Positions 1-8,797 are shown, counted from the stretch's first letter. The stretch is DNA of 64,000 nucleotides from Acidobacteriota bacterium (GCA_028876385.1 JAGWSF010000109.1:1-64000), one strand, 5' to 3'. Notes: generated from the sequence alone by a model not told the origin. Made by a program: numbers and translations.

Positions 1-752
1 CGGGCGGTGCCCTCCATCCAGCGCACCTGCCCGTCGGCCCGCACCATCCGGAACGTCAGCCTCGCCGCGGCGTCACGGCGGCCGCCCACCGCGCCCATCA
101 GTTCGCGGCACGCGGCCCGGTCGTCAGGGTGGACCAGATCGAACGCCGAGCGGCCCACGCGGTCGCCGGCCGGGTAGCCGATCACCTGCTCGGCGGCTTC
201 ACTGACATACAGCAGCCGACCGTCGGCGCCGACGATGGTGAACACGTCGGTGCTGCCCTGCACGAGGGCCCGGAAGCGGCGTTCGGCCACCCGTATCTCG
301 TCGACCTGAGCGGCGCACGAACGGGCGACGGCGGCCATGATGTCGGCCACGGCCAGGGAGCGGGCGTCACCGGTCCGGTCCACGACGAGCACATCGTCGG
401 CCGACCCCACCCGGGCCTCGTCGGTGAGGAGGATCCCCGCTTCGGCCACCGGCGTCGCCGCCGACAGAACGAGTTGGTCGTCCAGATCGCTCAGGATGGC
501 GGAGATGGGCTTGTGGCTGAACAGGGCCCAGCCGAACCCCTTCGGACCGGTCATCACCTGGTAGAAGCGGGCCCGGTTGACCAGCACGACCGGCCCGTCG
601 GGGGGATCCACGAGGACCGACCGCAGCTCCGGGTTATCGCGAAACAGCCTCTCCACGTCCCGGCAGACGGTACCGGGAGGCAGCTTCAGGCTGGCGCAGG
701 CGCGTTCGGACAGCTGTCCCAGGTTCACGCCCCCGTGTGTCGACCCGACCAC
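1..752 (-). CDS. CBS-like/PAS domain sensor protein, partial (C-terminus off window)
   Basis: Open frame on the minus strand running off the left edge. The first in-frame start is GTG at 752, just after an in-frame TAA; a second GTG lies at 728. The N-terminal ~150 residues resemble the CBS-pair region found ahead of many GGDEF and PAS proteins (a segment reading NRARFYQVMTGPKGFGWALF, then PISAIL). A PAS fold follows from about residue 165, with FTIVGADGRLLYVSEAAEQV and a DLVHPDD motif typical of PAS_3. The output domain lies outside the window, so whether it is a cyclase, kinase or other sensor is unknown. It is not obviously linked to the catabolic genes to its right. Confidence 0.72.
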   Translation of the reverse strand, partial: MVGSTHGGVNLGQLSERACASLKLPPGTVCRDVERLFRDNPELRSVLVDPPDGPVVLVNRARFYQVMTGPKGFGWALFSHKPISAILSDLDDQLVLSAATPVAEAGILLTDEARVGSADDVLVVDRTGDARSLAVADIMAAVARSCAAQVDEIRVAERRFRALVQGSTDVFTIVGADGRLLYVSEAAEQVIGYPAGDRVGRSAFDLVHPDDRAACRELMGAVGGRRDAAARLTFRMVRADGQVRWMEGTA

Positions 753-875
753 CCGTAGCGTTTAGGCCTGTCACCGCCTGTTCAGCTGAAGTTCACCCCA
801 GACCCGAATTCGCGGTGGGTTGCGGCAACCGACGGTCCCCTACGGTCCCCGGCGGGGCCCGCCCCGCCGAGCTCC

Positions 876-1655
876 GTGGACCATCATGGGGGCGTGACCG
901 ATCCCTCCCCCGCCGAAGTGCTCGTCGACGTCAACGCCCCTGTCGCCACCGTGACCATGTCCCGGCCCGAGGCCATGAACGCCATCACCCCGACGATGCT
1001 CGCTCAGCTACGGGCCGCGCTGGAGGACCTCGGAGCCCGGCCCGATGTCCGGGTGATCGTCCTCACCGGCGAGGGGCGGGCCTTCAGCGCCGGGGTCGAC
1101 CTCAAGGCCATCGGGGGCGCCCGCCTCGAGGGCGGTGCCGTCGGGGACCTGCTCGACCGGCCGGCGCGCGACCTGATCGACACCATACGCACCGTACCCA
1201 AGGTCGTCATCGCCAAGGTCAACGGGTACTGCTTCACCGGCGCCCTGGAACTGGCCCTGGCGTGTGACATCGTCGTGGCCGCCGAGGAGGCCACCTTCGG
1301 TGACACCCACGCCAAGTGGGGGCTGCGGCCGACGTGGGGGATGAGCCAGCGCCTCCCGGCGGCGGTGGGACCGGCCCGGGCCCGCATGCTCTCCTACCGG
1401 GCGGCGTCCTTCTCCGGTCGCCAGGCCGAAGAGTGGGGCCTCGCTGCGGCGGCCTGCCGGCGCGCCGAGCTCGACGAGCTGATCGACACCATCGCCGGCG
1501 ACATCGCCGCCAACAGCGCCGACTCCATCGCCGCCTACAAGGACCTCTACCGCTTCGCCGCCGACCAGGCGACCGCCGCCGGCCTGGCCTACGAGGCGGC
1601 CGCCACCTTCGCCATCGCCGACACCGAGGAGCGCATCGCCAGCTTCAGGAAGTGA
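876..1655 (+). CDS. Enoyl-CoA hydratase/isomerase (crotonase) family protein
   Basis: A 259-residue crotonase, normal length for the family. The first start is GTG at 876; an internal GTG at 894 (VTDPSPAEV) is equally plausible. The CoA/oxyanion-hole segment GEGRAFSAGVDLKAIGG is at about residues 65-81. By eye, the first catalytic Glu is kept (E125 in TGALELALACD), but the second position (Glu164 in rat hydratase) is His145 in FGDTHAKWG. A standard hydratase needs both, so it may be an isomerase, hydrolase or retro-aldol-type crotonase. It runs convergently towards the ACAD gene that ends at 1668. Confidence 0.9.
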   Translation: MDHHGGVTDPSPAEVLVDVNAPVATVTMSRPEAMNAITPTMLAQLRAALEDLGARPDVRVIVLTGEGRAFSAGVDLKAIGGARLEGGAVGDLLDRPARDLIDTIRTVPKVVIAKVNGYCFTGALELALACDIVVAAEEATFGDTHAKWGLRPTWGMSQRLPAAVGPARARMLSYRAASFSGRQAEEWGLAAAACRRAELDELIDTIAGDIAANSADSIAAYKDLYRFAADQATAAGLAYEAAATFAIADTEERIASFRK

Positions 1656-1667
1656 CCGGCGGGCCGG

Positions 1668-2834
1668 TCAGTACGAGCGGGGCAGTCCGAGCACGTGCTC
1701 GGCGACGTAGTTCATCACCATCTCCTGGGAGATGGGGGCGATGCGCATGACCCGCACCTCCCGCCAGTAGCGCCCCACGTCGTACTCCGACGCGTAACCG
1801 AACCCGCCGTGGGTCTGCACCGCCTGGTCGGCGGCCTGCCAGCCGGCGTCGGCGGCGAGCCATTTGGCCAGGTTGGCCTGCTCCCCGCAGGGGAGGCCGG
1901 CGTCGTGGCGCCACGACGCCTCCCGGATGGCCAGCTCGGCGGCGTGCAGACGGGCGTGGGCCTCGGCGAGGGGGAAGGCGATCCCCTGGTTCTGGCCGAT
2001 CGGACGCCCGAAGACGACCCGGGACTTGGCGTAGGCCACGGCCTTCCCGAGCGCCACCCGGCCGACCCCGAGGGCCTCGGCGGCGATCAGGATCCGTTCG
2101 GCGTTGAGCCCGTCCAGCAGGTACCTGAAGCCTTGACCCTCCTCCCCCACCCGGTCGGCGACATCCACCGGTAGGTCGTCGTAGCGGACCTCGCACGAAG
2201 CCACGGCGTTGCGGCCCGCCTTGGGGATGGGGCGGATGTCCACCTCGGGGCGCTGCAGGTCGGCGAGCAGCAGCGTCATACCGTCGGTCCGCCGCTCGCA
2301 GCGTTCGAGGGGCGTGGTCCGCACGAGGAGGAGGACCTTCTCCGATTCGAGGGCCTTGGACGTCCACACCTTCTGCCCCCTCACCACATAGCGGTCCCCA
2401 TCGCGCACGGCGCGGGTGACGATCGAGGTGGTGTCGGTACCGGCGTCGGGCTCGGTGACCCCGAACGCCACGTGCAGGTCGCCGGTGGCGACACGGGGCA
2501 GGTACCTGGCCTTGAGCTCCTCCGATCCGTGCTTGATGACCGGGTTCATCCCGAAGATCGACAGGTGTATGGCAGTGGCGCCGTTCATGGCGGCGCCCGA
2601 GGCGGCGACCTCCTCGAGCACGATCGAGGCCTCGGTGATGCCCCGCCCCCCGCCGCCGTACTGCTCCGGGATGGCGATGCCTATCCACCCGTTGGTGGCC
2701 ATGGCCTCGTAGAACTCGTAGGGGAAGCGGTGCTCCTCGTCGCACGACCGCCAGTAGGCATCGTCGAAGTCGGCGCAAAGTTGGCGGACGGCCAGCCGGA
2801 TGGCCTCGGAGTCCTCGACGGGGTTGAAGTCCAC
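1668..2834 (-). CDS. Acyl-CoA dehydrogenase
   Basis: A 388-residue flavoprotein of the ACAD family, expected to introduce an alpha,beta double bond into an acyl-CoA in the cytosol. GTG start at 2834 preceded by AAAGGGGG. Visible landmarks are PEQYGGGG (56-63), the FAD/substrate motif VTEPDAGTDTTS (127-138), GQKVWTS and FGRPIGQNQ. The C-terminal catalytic Glu of medium-chain enzymes is absent (IAPISQE). A Glu is present at the alternative position used by isovaleryl- and long-chain-type enzymes (E246 in LNAER). The C-terminus EHVLGLPRSY is typical of this actinobacterial subgroup. It stands alone, without an ACAD partner. Confidence 0.94.
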   Translation of the reverse strand: MDFNPVEDSEAIRLAVRQLCADFDDAYWRSCDEEHRFPYEFYEAMATNGWIGIAIPEQYGGGGRGITEASIVLEEVAASGAAMNGATAIHLSIFGMNPVIKHGSEELKARYLPRVATGDLHVAFGVTEPDAGTDTTSIVTRAVRDGDRYVVRGQKVWTSKALESEKVLLLVRTTPLERCERRTDGMTLLLADLQRPEVDIRPIPKAGRNAVASCEVRYDDLPVDVADRVGEEGQGFRYLLDGLNAERILIAAEALGVGRVALGKAVAYAKSRVVFGRPIGQNQGIAFPLAEAHARLHAAELAIREASWRHDAGLPCGEQANLAKWLAADAGWQAADQAVQTHGGFGYASEYDVGRYWREVRVMRIAPISQEMVMNYVAEHVLGLPRSY

Positions 2835-2899
2835 GGACCCCCTTTCTAGCGGCCGCCGCCATCGAGGACGCGCCCTCTGATGTCACTTAATATGACGCC

Positions 2900-3385
2900 A
2901 TGACCGAACAAAAGCACCGGGGACCCGTAAAGACCCTCCACCACGTGACCGGCGTCGTCAGCCTACGGGGATTGAAGAAGGACCTGGCCGAGGTCGAGGG
3001 GTTCAACGCCAAGGTGGCCGTGGTCCTCACCAGGGGCGTCGGCACGATGGCCTGCGCCTACCTGTTCACCCTGATCGCCCTGACCAGCCTGCCCGCCATC
3101 CTGGTGCAGGCCGGCGTCCTCAGCAACAGTTCGGTGCCCTCGTTCCTCACCAAGGCCGGGCTCATCCTGATCGTCTCGTGGATCGCCCAGACGTTCATCC
3201 AGCTGGTCCTGCTCTCGGTGATCATGGTGGGACAGAGCGTCCAGAGCGCCGCCTCCGACGCCCGGGCCGATCACACCTTCGCCGACACCGAGACCATCCT
3301 CGACCGCCTCGATGTGCACTCGGAGGGCGGCCTCAAGGCCATCCTGGACCGTCTCGACGAGTTGGAGGCCCTCGTGGTCAAGTAG
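2900..3385 (+). CDS. Small two-helix membrane protein of unknown function
   Basis: A 161-residue protein, ATG at 2900. It has an amphipathic N-terminus and two clear membrane segments at about residues 48-71 and 86-110, then a hydrophilic acidic tail (AILDRLDELEALVVK). No catalytic motif is visible. Small two-helix proteins of this sort are common in actinobacteria and carry no assigned function. It is divergent from the ACAD at 2834, with only 65 bases between them. It is one of very few membrane proteins in the window and has no obvious tie to CoA metabolism. Confidence 0.85.
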   Translation: MTEQKHRGPVKTLHHVTGVVSLRGLKKDLAEVEGFNAKVAVVLTRGVGTMACAYLFTLIALTSLPAILVQAGVLSNSSVPSFLTKAGLILIVSWIAQTFIQLVLLSVIMVGQSVQSAASDARADHTFADTETILDRLDVHSEGGLKAILDRLDELEALVVK

Positions 3386-3420
3386 CCAGGCGGCACCTGG
3401 CAGGCGATGCGGACGCCTGG
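3385..3420. terminator. Possible hairpin terminator after the membrane protein gene
   Basis: Two small back-to-back inverted repeats follow the TAG at 3385: GCCAGG/CCTGGC (3385-3390 and 3396-3401) and CAGGCG/CGCCTG (3401-3406 and 3414-3419). They sit between convergent genes. There is no T-tract, so a terminator role is only suggested. Confidence 0.3.
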
Positions 3421-3532
3421 GTGGCGAGGTCGATCAGGCGAGGAGGGCCCGGCGAACGCCCCGTTCGGAGAAGTCGACGGGAGATCGGTGCCTTGCTGGA
3501 GAGCGGTGTGGCGCGGCAGAACTAGGGATGGC

Positions 3533-4528
3533 TCAAGCCCCGCCGAGGCTGACGACGGTGCGGCCGAGCATCTGGCCGGCCAGAATGGCGTCGAGCGCGG
3601 CCGGGAGATCACCCAGACCGATCTCTCGAGTGAGCCGATCGAGCGAAGCCGGCTTCAGGTCGTCGCCGAGGCGGGACCAGATATGGCGGCGCCGGGAGAT
3701 CGGCGTCTGCACGGAGTCGACGCCGAGAAGCGAAACACCCCGCAGGATGAAGGGCATCACCGTGGTGGGCAGCGCCGCTCCGCCGGTCAGGCCGCTGGCG
3801 GCGACAGCGCCCCCGTATTCCACCTGGGCCAGCACGTTGGCAAGGGTTTGGCCGCCGACGCAGTCGACGGCGGCCCTCCATCTGGTCGACTGCAACGGCT
3901 TACCTTCTCCGCTGAGCTCCTCGCGGGCGAGCACCTGACTGGCCCCGAGCTCCTTCAAGAACTCGGCCGCATCCGCCTTGCCGGTGCTGGCGGCGATCTC
4001 GTAGCCCTTGCGAGCCAGGATGGCGACGGCGACACTGCCGACCCCTCCGGTCGCTCCTGTCACCAGAACGGGCCCGTGCCCGGGCTCCAAGCCGTGCTCC
4101 TCGAGCTGCACCACCGAAAGGGCGGCCGTGAACCCGGCCGTCCCTATGGTCATGGCGTCTCTTGCTCCGAGACCGGTCGGCATCTCGACGAGCCAGTCGC
4201 CGGGGACCCGCGCGTACTTCGCGAATCCACCGTGACGGGAGACGCCGAGATCGTGGCCATGAGCCAGTACCGAAGTCCCCGCCGGGAACGGGCCGTCGTC
4301 CGAAACGACGACCCCGGCCAGATCGATACCCGGCACGAGGGGCGAGATCCTGGCCACCTTGCCATTGGCCGTGGTCGCCAAACCGTCCTTGTAGTTGACG
4401 CTCGAATAGAGCACTTCGACGAGGACACCGTCTGCCGGAAGGTCGGCCTCGGACAGGGTGACGACTTCCCGGCTGACACTACCGTCAGCTGAGACTGCGG
4501 TGAGTGCTGCGAAACTCTGAGGAAACAT
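3533..4528 (-). CDS. MDR-superfamily quinone/acrylyl-CoA reductase, YhdH/AcuI type
   Basis: A 331-residue zinc-free medium-chain reductase, ATG at 4528. The family signature NYKDG is at 45-49, PGIDLAG at 66-72, and the NADPH-binding glycine motif GATGGVGS at 158-165. YhdH/AcuI proteins reduce acrylyl-CoA or related 2-enoyl-CoA substrates with NADPH. The ends (VLVEVLYSSVNYKDG; GRTVVSLGG) match that type rather than crotonyl-CoA carboxylase/reductase. It is divergent from the kinase-ACAD operon starting at 4700, so a role in reducing a short enoyl-CoA is plausible but not shown. Confidence 0.9.
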   Translation of the reverse strand: MFPQSFAALTAVSADGSVSREVVTLSEADLPADGVLVEVLYSSVNYKDGLATTANGKVARISPLVPGIDLAGVVVSDDGPFPAGTSVLAHGHDLGVSRHGGFAKYARVPGDWLVEMPTGLGARDAMTIGTAGFTAALSVVQLEEHGLEPGHGPVLVTGATGGVGSVAVAILARKGYEIAASTGKADAAEFLKELGASQVLAREELSGEGKPLQSTRWRAAVDCVGGQTLANVLAQVEYGGAVAASGLTGGAALPTTVMPFILRGVSLLGVDSVQTPISRRRHIWSRLGDDLKPASLDRLTREIGLGDLPAALDAILAGQMLGRTVVSLGGA

Positions 4529-4699
4529 CCCGCCAGGCTACGGCACCCCTACCTGTCCGCAAGATGTCGTTGCGACGCGTCCGGTGTCCCCTGAGTCGAC
4601 TTGGTACCTCTCGCTATATTCTGGACCGACGAGGGGCGCCGGAGCCGAGACGCCGAACCAGGCGAATCGCCCGAACGGCGCTGGACGAGGAGTGGACCG

Positions 4700-5734
4700 A
4701 TGAGTGGTGTGCCGACCTTGGACAAGGCGCGACTGGCCGAGTGGATGGACGCGGCCGGACTTCCGGGAAAGGGCACACCGCTGGAAGTGAGCTACATCTC
4801 CGGGGGCAGCCAGAACGAGATCTTCGAACTTCGACGGGCCGATCTCCGCTGCGCCTTGCGGAAACCACCAGCCAACGCCCCGGCCGACCGCGACGACGGT
4901 ATCCTCCGGGAATGGCGGATCATCGATGCCCTCACCGGAAGCGACGTCCCCCACACTGAAGCCGTGGCCGTGTGCGCGGATGCGTCGGTACTCGGCCGTC
5001 CCTTCTACCTCATGGGGTTCATCGACGGATGGTCCCCGGTGAGCAGCCCGGAGCTACCGGAGCCCTTCTGCTCCGAGCCCGACGGTCGCGCCGAGCTCGC
5101 CTATCAGCTTGTCGACGGTATCGTCAAAATGGGCCGCTTCGATTGGAAGGGGGCCGGGCTCGCGGATCTCGGACGCCCGGAGGGCTACCACGATCGCCAG
5201 GTCGAACGCTGGATGAGGTTCTTCAACCGCATCAAGGGACGGGACCTCCCTGGCCTCGAGACCGCCACGGCCTGGCTGGAGCGGCACCGGCCCATCGACT
5301 TCGTCCCCGGGCTGATGCACGGCGACTACCAGTTCGCCAACGTGATGTATGCCCACGGCCGACCGGCTCAGCTCCTGGCCATCGTCGACTGGGAGATGGG
5401 GACGATCGGCGATCCCAAGCTGGATCTGGCCTGGGTGCTGGGCCGTTGGCCGGAGGACACCGAGGCCCACCCGGACATGATGGGCTACATCGACTTGTCA
5501 GGGATGCCGGGCAAGTCCGATCTACTCGACTACTACCACAAGGAGTCGGGCCGGCAAGTGGACGACTTCGACTACTACCTCGTCCTGGCCAACTGGAAGC
5601 TGGCGATCGTCCTGGAGCAGGGCTATCAGCGGGCCGGAGACGACCCCAAGCTGCAGGGCTTCGGGCCGCTGATCCTGGAGCTGATGGCGGCGGCCGCCGA
5701 AACGGCCGCCACGAGCGACCTGCCGGAGGTGTGA
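4700..5734 (+). CDS. APH/choline-kinase-like phosphotransferase, coupled to ACAD genes
   Basis: A 344-residue kinase-fold protein. The frame is open further upstream, but ATG at 4700 is preceded by GACGAGGAG at good spacing and begins where homologous folds begin. Motifs: the nucleotide-binding Lys in ALRKPP (about K55), Brenner's motif MHGDYQFAN (206-214), and the metal-binding IVDWE (228-232) followed by GDPKLDLAW. Thus all catalytic residues are present. The stop overlaps the ACAD start by one base (GTGATG), so the two are translationally coupled. The same two domains are fused in human ACAD10/11, and kinase and ACAD also work together in LvaA/LvaC. A 4-hydroxyacyl-CoA kinase role is therefore a reasonable inference. 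Confidence 0.92.
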   Translation: MSGVPTLDKARLAEWMDAAGLPGKGTPLEVSYISGGSQNEIFELRRADLRCALRKPPANAPADRDDGILREWRIIDALTGSDVPHTEAVAVCADASVLGRPFYLMGFIDGWSPVSSPELPEPFCSEPDGRAELAYQLVDGIVKMGRFDWKGAGLADLGRPEGYHDRQVERWMRFFNRIKGRDLPGLETATAWLERHRPIDFVPGLMHGDYQFANVMYAHGRPAQLLAIVDWEMGTIGDPKLDLAWVLGRWPEDTEAHPDMMGYIDLSGMPGKSDLLDYYHKESGRQVDDFDYYLVLANWKLAIVLEQGYQRAGDDPKLQGFGPLILELMAAAAETAATSDLPEV

Positions 5735-6861
5735 TGCAACTCGAGGCTACGGAGCTGACGGCGGCGGAGCGGCGCCTGAAGGACGAGGTGCGGCAGTGGA
5801 TCGCCGACCGGCTGCCGCCGGGGAGCTTCCAGCCGGGATTGGGAATGGCCGGGGACGTCGACCCGCAGTTCTCGAGGGATCTCGGCAGCAGAGGATGGAT
5901 CGGCATAACGCTGCCCCGGGAGTACGGCGGCGGCGGCTCGGCCGTCGATCGGCTCATCGTCGTAGAAGAACTCCTGGCCGTCGGTGCCCCCGTCGGGTTT
6001 CACTGGGTCGCCGATCGCCAGTCGGGTCCCAACATCGCGGCGAACGGGACGGATGAGCAGAAGGAGTTCTTCCTCCCCGAGATCGCGGCCGGTCGCATGT
6101 CGTTCGCCATCGGCATGAGCGAGCCGGACGCCGGATCCGATCTCGCTGCGGTCAGGTCGAAAGCCACTCAGATCGACGGGGGCTGGCTGGTCGCCGGGAC
6201 CAAGATCTGGACCACCGGAGCCCACCACGCCGACTACATCTTGGCGCTGTTCCGTACGTCCGACGACCGCCGGGGAGGGCTGACCCAGTTCCTGGTGGAC
6301 CGGCGCAGTGAAGGAATCACCGTGTCGCCGATCACCTTCATCGACGGTACCCGGGACTTCTGCGAGGTGAACTTCGACCAGGTCTTCGTCCCCGACTCCA
6401 GGGTGCTCGGCCACGTCGGGCAGGGCTGGGCCCAGAACACAGCCGAGCTCTCGCTCGAGCGCGGTGGAGTCGACCGCTGGATGTCGGTGATGCCCCTGCT
6501 CGAGCGGTGGGCGACTCAGCAGTGGGGCAGCGCCCCCGCCTCGTTCCGATCCGAACTCGGCTTGATCACGGCCCGGTGCTGGGCCTTCCGTTCGATGTCG
6601 CTCTCGGTAGCCAGGATGGTCGATGCGGGTAAGTCCCCCGTCGTAGAGGCGGCGCTCATCAAGGAGATGGCCACCCGCTTCGAGCAGGAATGCGTCGAGA
6701 CGATGGCTCGCCATTTCGGTCGGGAACCGGACCTGTGGTCCGACGATCCCTACGAGTCACTTCTGGCCCGGGCCATTCTCGTCTCTCCGTCATGGACGAT
6801 ACGTGGGGGCACCAACGAGATTCTCCGGAACATCATCAGCAAGGAGCTGACCAGGCGATGA
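5734..6861 (+). CDS. Acyl-CoA dehydrogenase, catalytic (large-type) subunit of a pair
   Basis: A 375-residue ACAD, start ATG 5734 overlapping the kinase stop. Landmarks: LPREYGGGGS (60-69), GMSEPDAGSDLAA (127-139), GTKIWTTGAH (155-164), and the C-terminal RGGTNEILRN loop. The medium-chain-type Glu is Gly, but E242 in LSLERGG sits at the isovaleryl/long-chain-type catalytic position. The next ACAD overlaps by four bases. Adjacent unequal ACADs form alpha2beta2 enzymes in mycobacterial steroid degradation, and this pair looks like one. Being coupled to a kinase makes a phosphate-eliminating or 4-hydroxyacyl-CoA substrate worth considering. Confidence 0.93.
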   Translation: MQLEATELTAAERRLKDEVRQWIADRLPPGSFQPGLGMAGDVDPQFSRDLGSRGWIGITLPREYGGGGSAVDRLIVVEELLAVGAPVGFHWVADRQSGPNIAANGTDEQKEFFLPEIAAGRMSFAIGMSEPDAGSDLAAVRSKATQIDGGWLVAGTKIWTTGAHHADYILALFRTSDDRRGGLTQFLVDRRSEGITVSPITFIDGTRDFCEVNFDQVFVPDSRVLGHVGQGWAQNTAELSLERGGVDRWMSVMPLLERWATQQWGSAPASFRSELGLITARCWAFRSMSLSVARMVDAGKSPVVEAALIKEMATRFEQECVETMARHFGREPDLWSDDPYESLLARAILVSPSWTIRGGTNEILRNIISKELTRR

Positions 6862-7907
6862 CGGCGGAAAGTTCGGACGGAGGCCTCGATGAGATCGTGG
6901 AGAAGCTCTTTTCGCGAACCGTCACTCAGGACACGGTGACCCGGGCGGAGTCGGAGGGCCTCGACCCGGTGCTCTGGAAGAAGGTCAGCGAGCTCGGGCT
7001 TGCGTGGATCGGGATCGACGACACTCTCGGGGGATCGGGGGGTTCCCTGATGGACCTGCTGGTGGTGCTACAGGCCGCCGGCCGCCACGCCGTACCCCTC
7101 CCACTGGCCGAGACCAACCTGGCGTCCTGGGCATTGACCACCTGCGGCTCGTCCGTAACCGAAGGGACGGCGACCCTGGTCCCCGGCTCGGCAAGGGACA
7201 CCCTGGTACTCCGGGACCGGAAGCTGAACGGCACCGCCCATGGCGTTCCGTGGGCCGATCAGGCGAACCGGATCGTATGCATCCTGGCCGACGGCCCCGG
7301 ACACGCCGCCGTCTCGGTCGAGCGCGCCTCTTTGACCATACGCCCGGGTGTCGACCTGGCCGGCCTGCCGGCCGACACGGTCACAGCCGAAGAGGTCGAG
7401 GTGACGCCCCTCCCCTGGGTCGGCCCGGGGGACGCGGCGGTCCTGCGGGGTGGTCTTCTGCGGGCCGCCCTCATGACGGGAACCCTGCAGGCGGTGAGGG
7501 ACCTGACCGTGGCGTACACGATGGACCGGTCCCAGTTCGGTAAGCCGGTCGGCGCCAACCAGTCGGTGCAGCAGCACCTGGTCACCCTGGCCCAAGCGGC
7601 GGCAACGGCCGACTCGGCCGTCCGCCAGGCGGTTCTGGCCACGGAGGGAGGCGGGGAGGCCTCGTTCGCAGCTTGTGCCGCCAAGCTCGTGGTCAACCGG
7701 GTGGCCTCCGTAGCCGTGCGGGCTGCCCACCAAGCTCACGGAGCCATCGGGATGACCTCCGAGTACCGCCTACAACAGCTCACCAGGAGACTGAATGCCT
7801 GGCGTCGCCAGTACGGAACCGACGAGGAGCTCAGCACCCGCATCGGAATCGCCGTCGCCGAGCAGGGTTCGACCCTGGCGTTCATCAACGGCGAAGGGTC
7901 GATCTGA
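6858..7907 (+). CDS. Acyl-CoA dehydrogenase-like protein, small partner subunit
   Basis: A 349-residue ACAD-fold protein starting at ATG 6858 within the stop of the previous gene (ATGA). The middle beta-domain is compact and lacks the usual SEP-x-AGSD segment. The helical domain is clear: DRSQFGKPVGANQSVQ, then AHQAHGAIGMTSEY and RRLNAWRRQYG. Neither known catalytic Glu position is filled by Glu. This is the pattern of the partner subunit in heterotetrameric ACADs, where one subunit supplies the base and both shape the FAD sites. It probably works only with the product of 5734-6861. Confidence 0.9.
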   Translation: MTAESSDGGLDEIVEKLFSRTVTQDTVTRAESEGLDPVLWKKVSELGLAWIGIDDTLGGSGGSLMDLLVVLQAAGRHAVPLPLAETNLASWALTTCGSSVTEGTATLVPGSARDTLVLRDRKLNGTAHGVPWADQANRIVCILADGPGHAAVSVERASLTIRPGVDLAGLPADTVTAEEVEVTPLPWVGPGDAAVLRGGLLRAALMTGTLQAVRDLTVAYTMDRSQFGKPVGANQSVQQHLVTLAQAAATADSAVRQAVLATEGGGEASFAACAAKLVVNRVASVAVRAAHQAHGAIGMTSEYRLQQLTRRLNAWRRQYGTDEELSTRIGIAVAEQGSTLAFINGEGSI

Positions 7908-7926
7908 CATCGCCCCTAGCGATGTC
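7906..7926. terminator. Hairpin between convergent genes
   Basis: A perfect 8-base inverted repeat GACATCGC / GCGATGTC with a 5-base loop (CCCTA) directly after the stop of the small ACAD gene and before the end of the opposing crotonase gene. It has no T-tract, but its position suits a bidirectional terminator. Confidence 0.55.
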
Positions 7927-7945
7927 TGCCGCCCTCCCGGATCCG

Positions 7946-8734
7946 TCAGTTTCCGGTGAAATCGGGACTGCGGCGCTCGATCAGTGATTTCACCCCTTCG
8001 ACCCGGTCGTGGGTCGTCGAGATGAGAGCGGTGGCGTTTCTCTCCGCCTCGAACACTGCCTCGATGTCGCGGTGGAGCGAATTGCGGTACAGCTGCTTGG
8101 TCAAGCCCAGGGTCCGCGTCGGCCCGTCGGCCAATCGCCGGGCCAACTCGCGGGCCTGAGGAAGCACGTCGTCGCCGTCGACCAGGCGGTTGATCGCTCC
8201 GATCGCGGCCAGCCGCTCGGAGGTGATGGTGTCGCTCAACAGGGCCAGCTCCATGAGCTGGTGCATCGGGAGGATCCGGGGGAGGTAGTACGTGTCACCG
8301 GCATGGGGGACCATCCCCCTCCTGGTGAACACGTGGCTCCACCGAGCCGTGCGGTCCGCCACGACCAGATCGCCGAGCAGGGCGAGCGACCAGCCCAACC
8401 CGGCCACCGTGCCGTTGACCGCTGTCACGACGGGCTTCTCGATCTCCCACAGGGAGCGGGTCAGCTCGTAGAACGTGAGGGTCGCCCACCGGTAGTCGAG
8501 GGGCGTGAGTGTCGCCGCCTGCTCGCCGGCGGAGGCCATATCGGCCCCGGTGCAGAAGTCCCGACCCTCTCCGGTGAACAGCACGGCCCTGATGTCGCTG
8601 TCCAGGCTGGCCTGGCGGAGCGTCGAGCTCATCAGCACCGCCGTGTCACCGTCGATGGCGTTGCGGGCCGCCGGCCGACGCAGGGTCAACTCCATCAAAC
8701 CGTCGTCGACTTGGATGTCCAGCGAGTCGCTCAT
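7946..8734 (-). CDS. Crotonase-family protein lacking the usual catalytic acids
   Basis: A 262-residue crotonase fold, ATG at 8734. The oxyanion-hole segment GEGRDFCTGADM is present. By eye, neither hydratase Glu is kept: the first is Ser in AGLGWSLALLGD and the second is Phe in SHVFTRRGMVP. The Asp used by PaaG-type isomerases (VPD) is His here (VPHAGDTYYLPR). The remaining fold is well conserved, so it is probably expressed, but the chemistry cannot be ordinary hydration. It lies convergent to the kinase-ACAD operon and next to the TetR gene at 8798-9490. Confidence 0.88.
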   Translation of the reverse strand: MSDSLDIQVDDGLMELTLRRPAARNAIDGDTAVLMSSTLRQASLDSDIRAVLFTGEGRDFCTGADMASAGEQAATLTPLDYRWATLTFYELTRSLWEIEKPVVTAVNGTVAGLGWSLALLGDLVVADRTARWSHVFTRRGMVPHAGDTYYLPRILPMHQLMELALLSDTITSERLAAIGAINRLVDGDDVLPQARELARRLADGPTRTLGLTKQLYRNSLHRDIEAVFEAERNATALISTTHDRVEGVKSLIERRSPDFTGN

Positions 8735-8797
8735 CCCTACAGGGTTACACGGCGAAACCGTTTCGGCGCCATATCCAAGGGCGCACCTGGCGTCGCC

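Noticed and set aside
129..758. Long plus-strand frame opposite the CBS/PAS gene
   Set aside because: It is a low-complexity, His/Gly/Arg-rich shadow of the minus-strand sensor gene, a common artefact in high-GC DNA.
2884..2897. GTCACTTAATATGAC before the membrane protein gene as another operator copy
   Set aside because: The arms are in the opposite order (GTCA...TGAC) with a 7-base spacer, so it does not match the motif.
4972..5733. Possible long N-terminal extension of the first ACAD of the kinase operon
   Set aside because: The region codes for the kinase in another frame; the extension is Arg/Gly-rich and unlike any ACAD, and ATG 5734 couples perfectly with the kinase stop.
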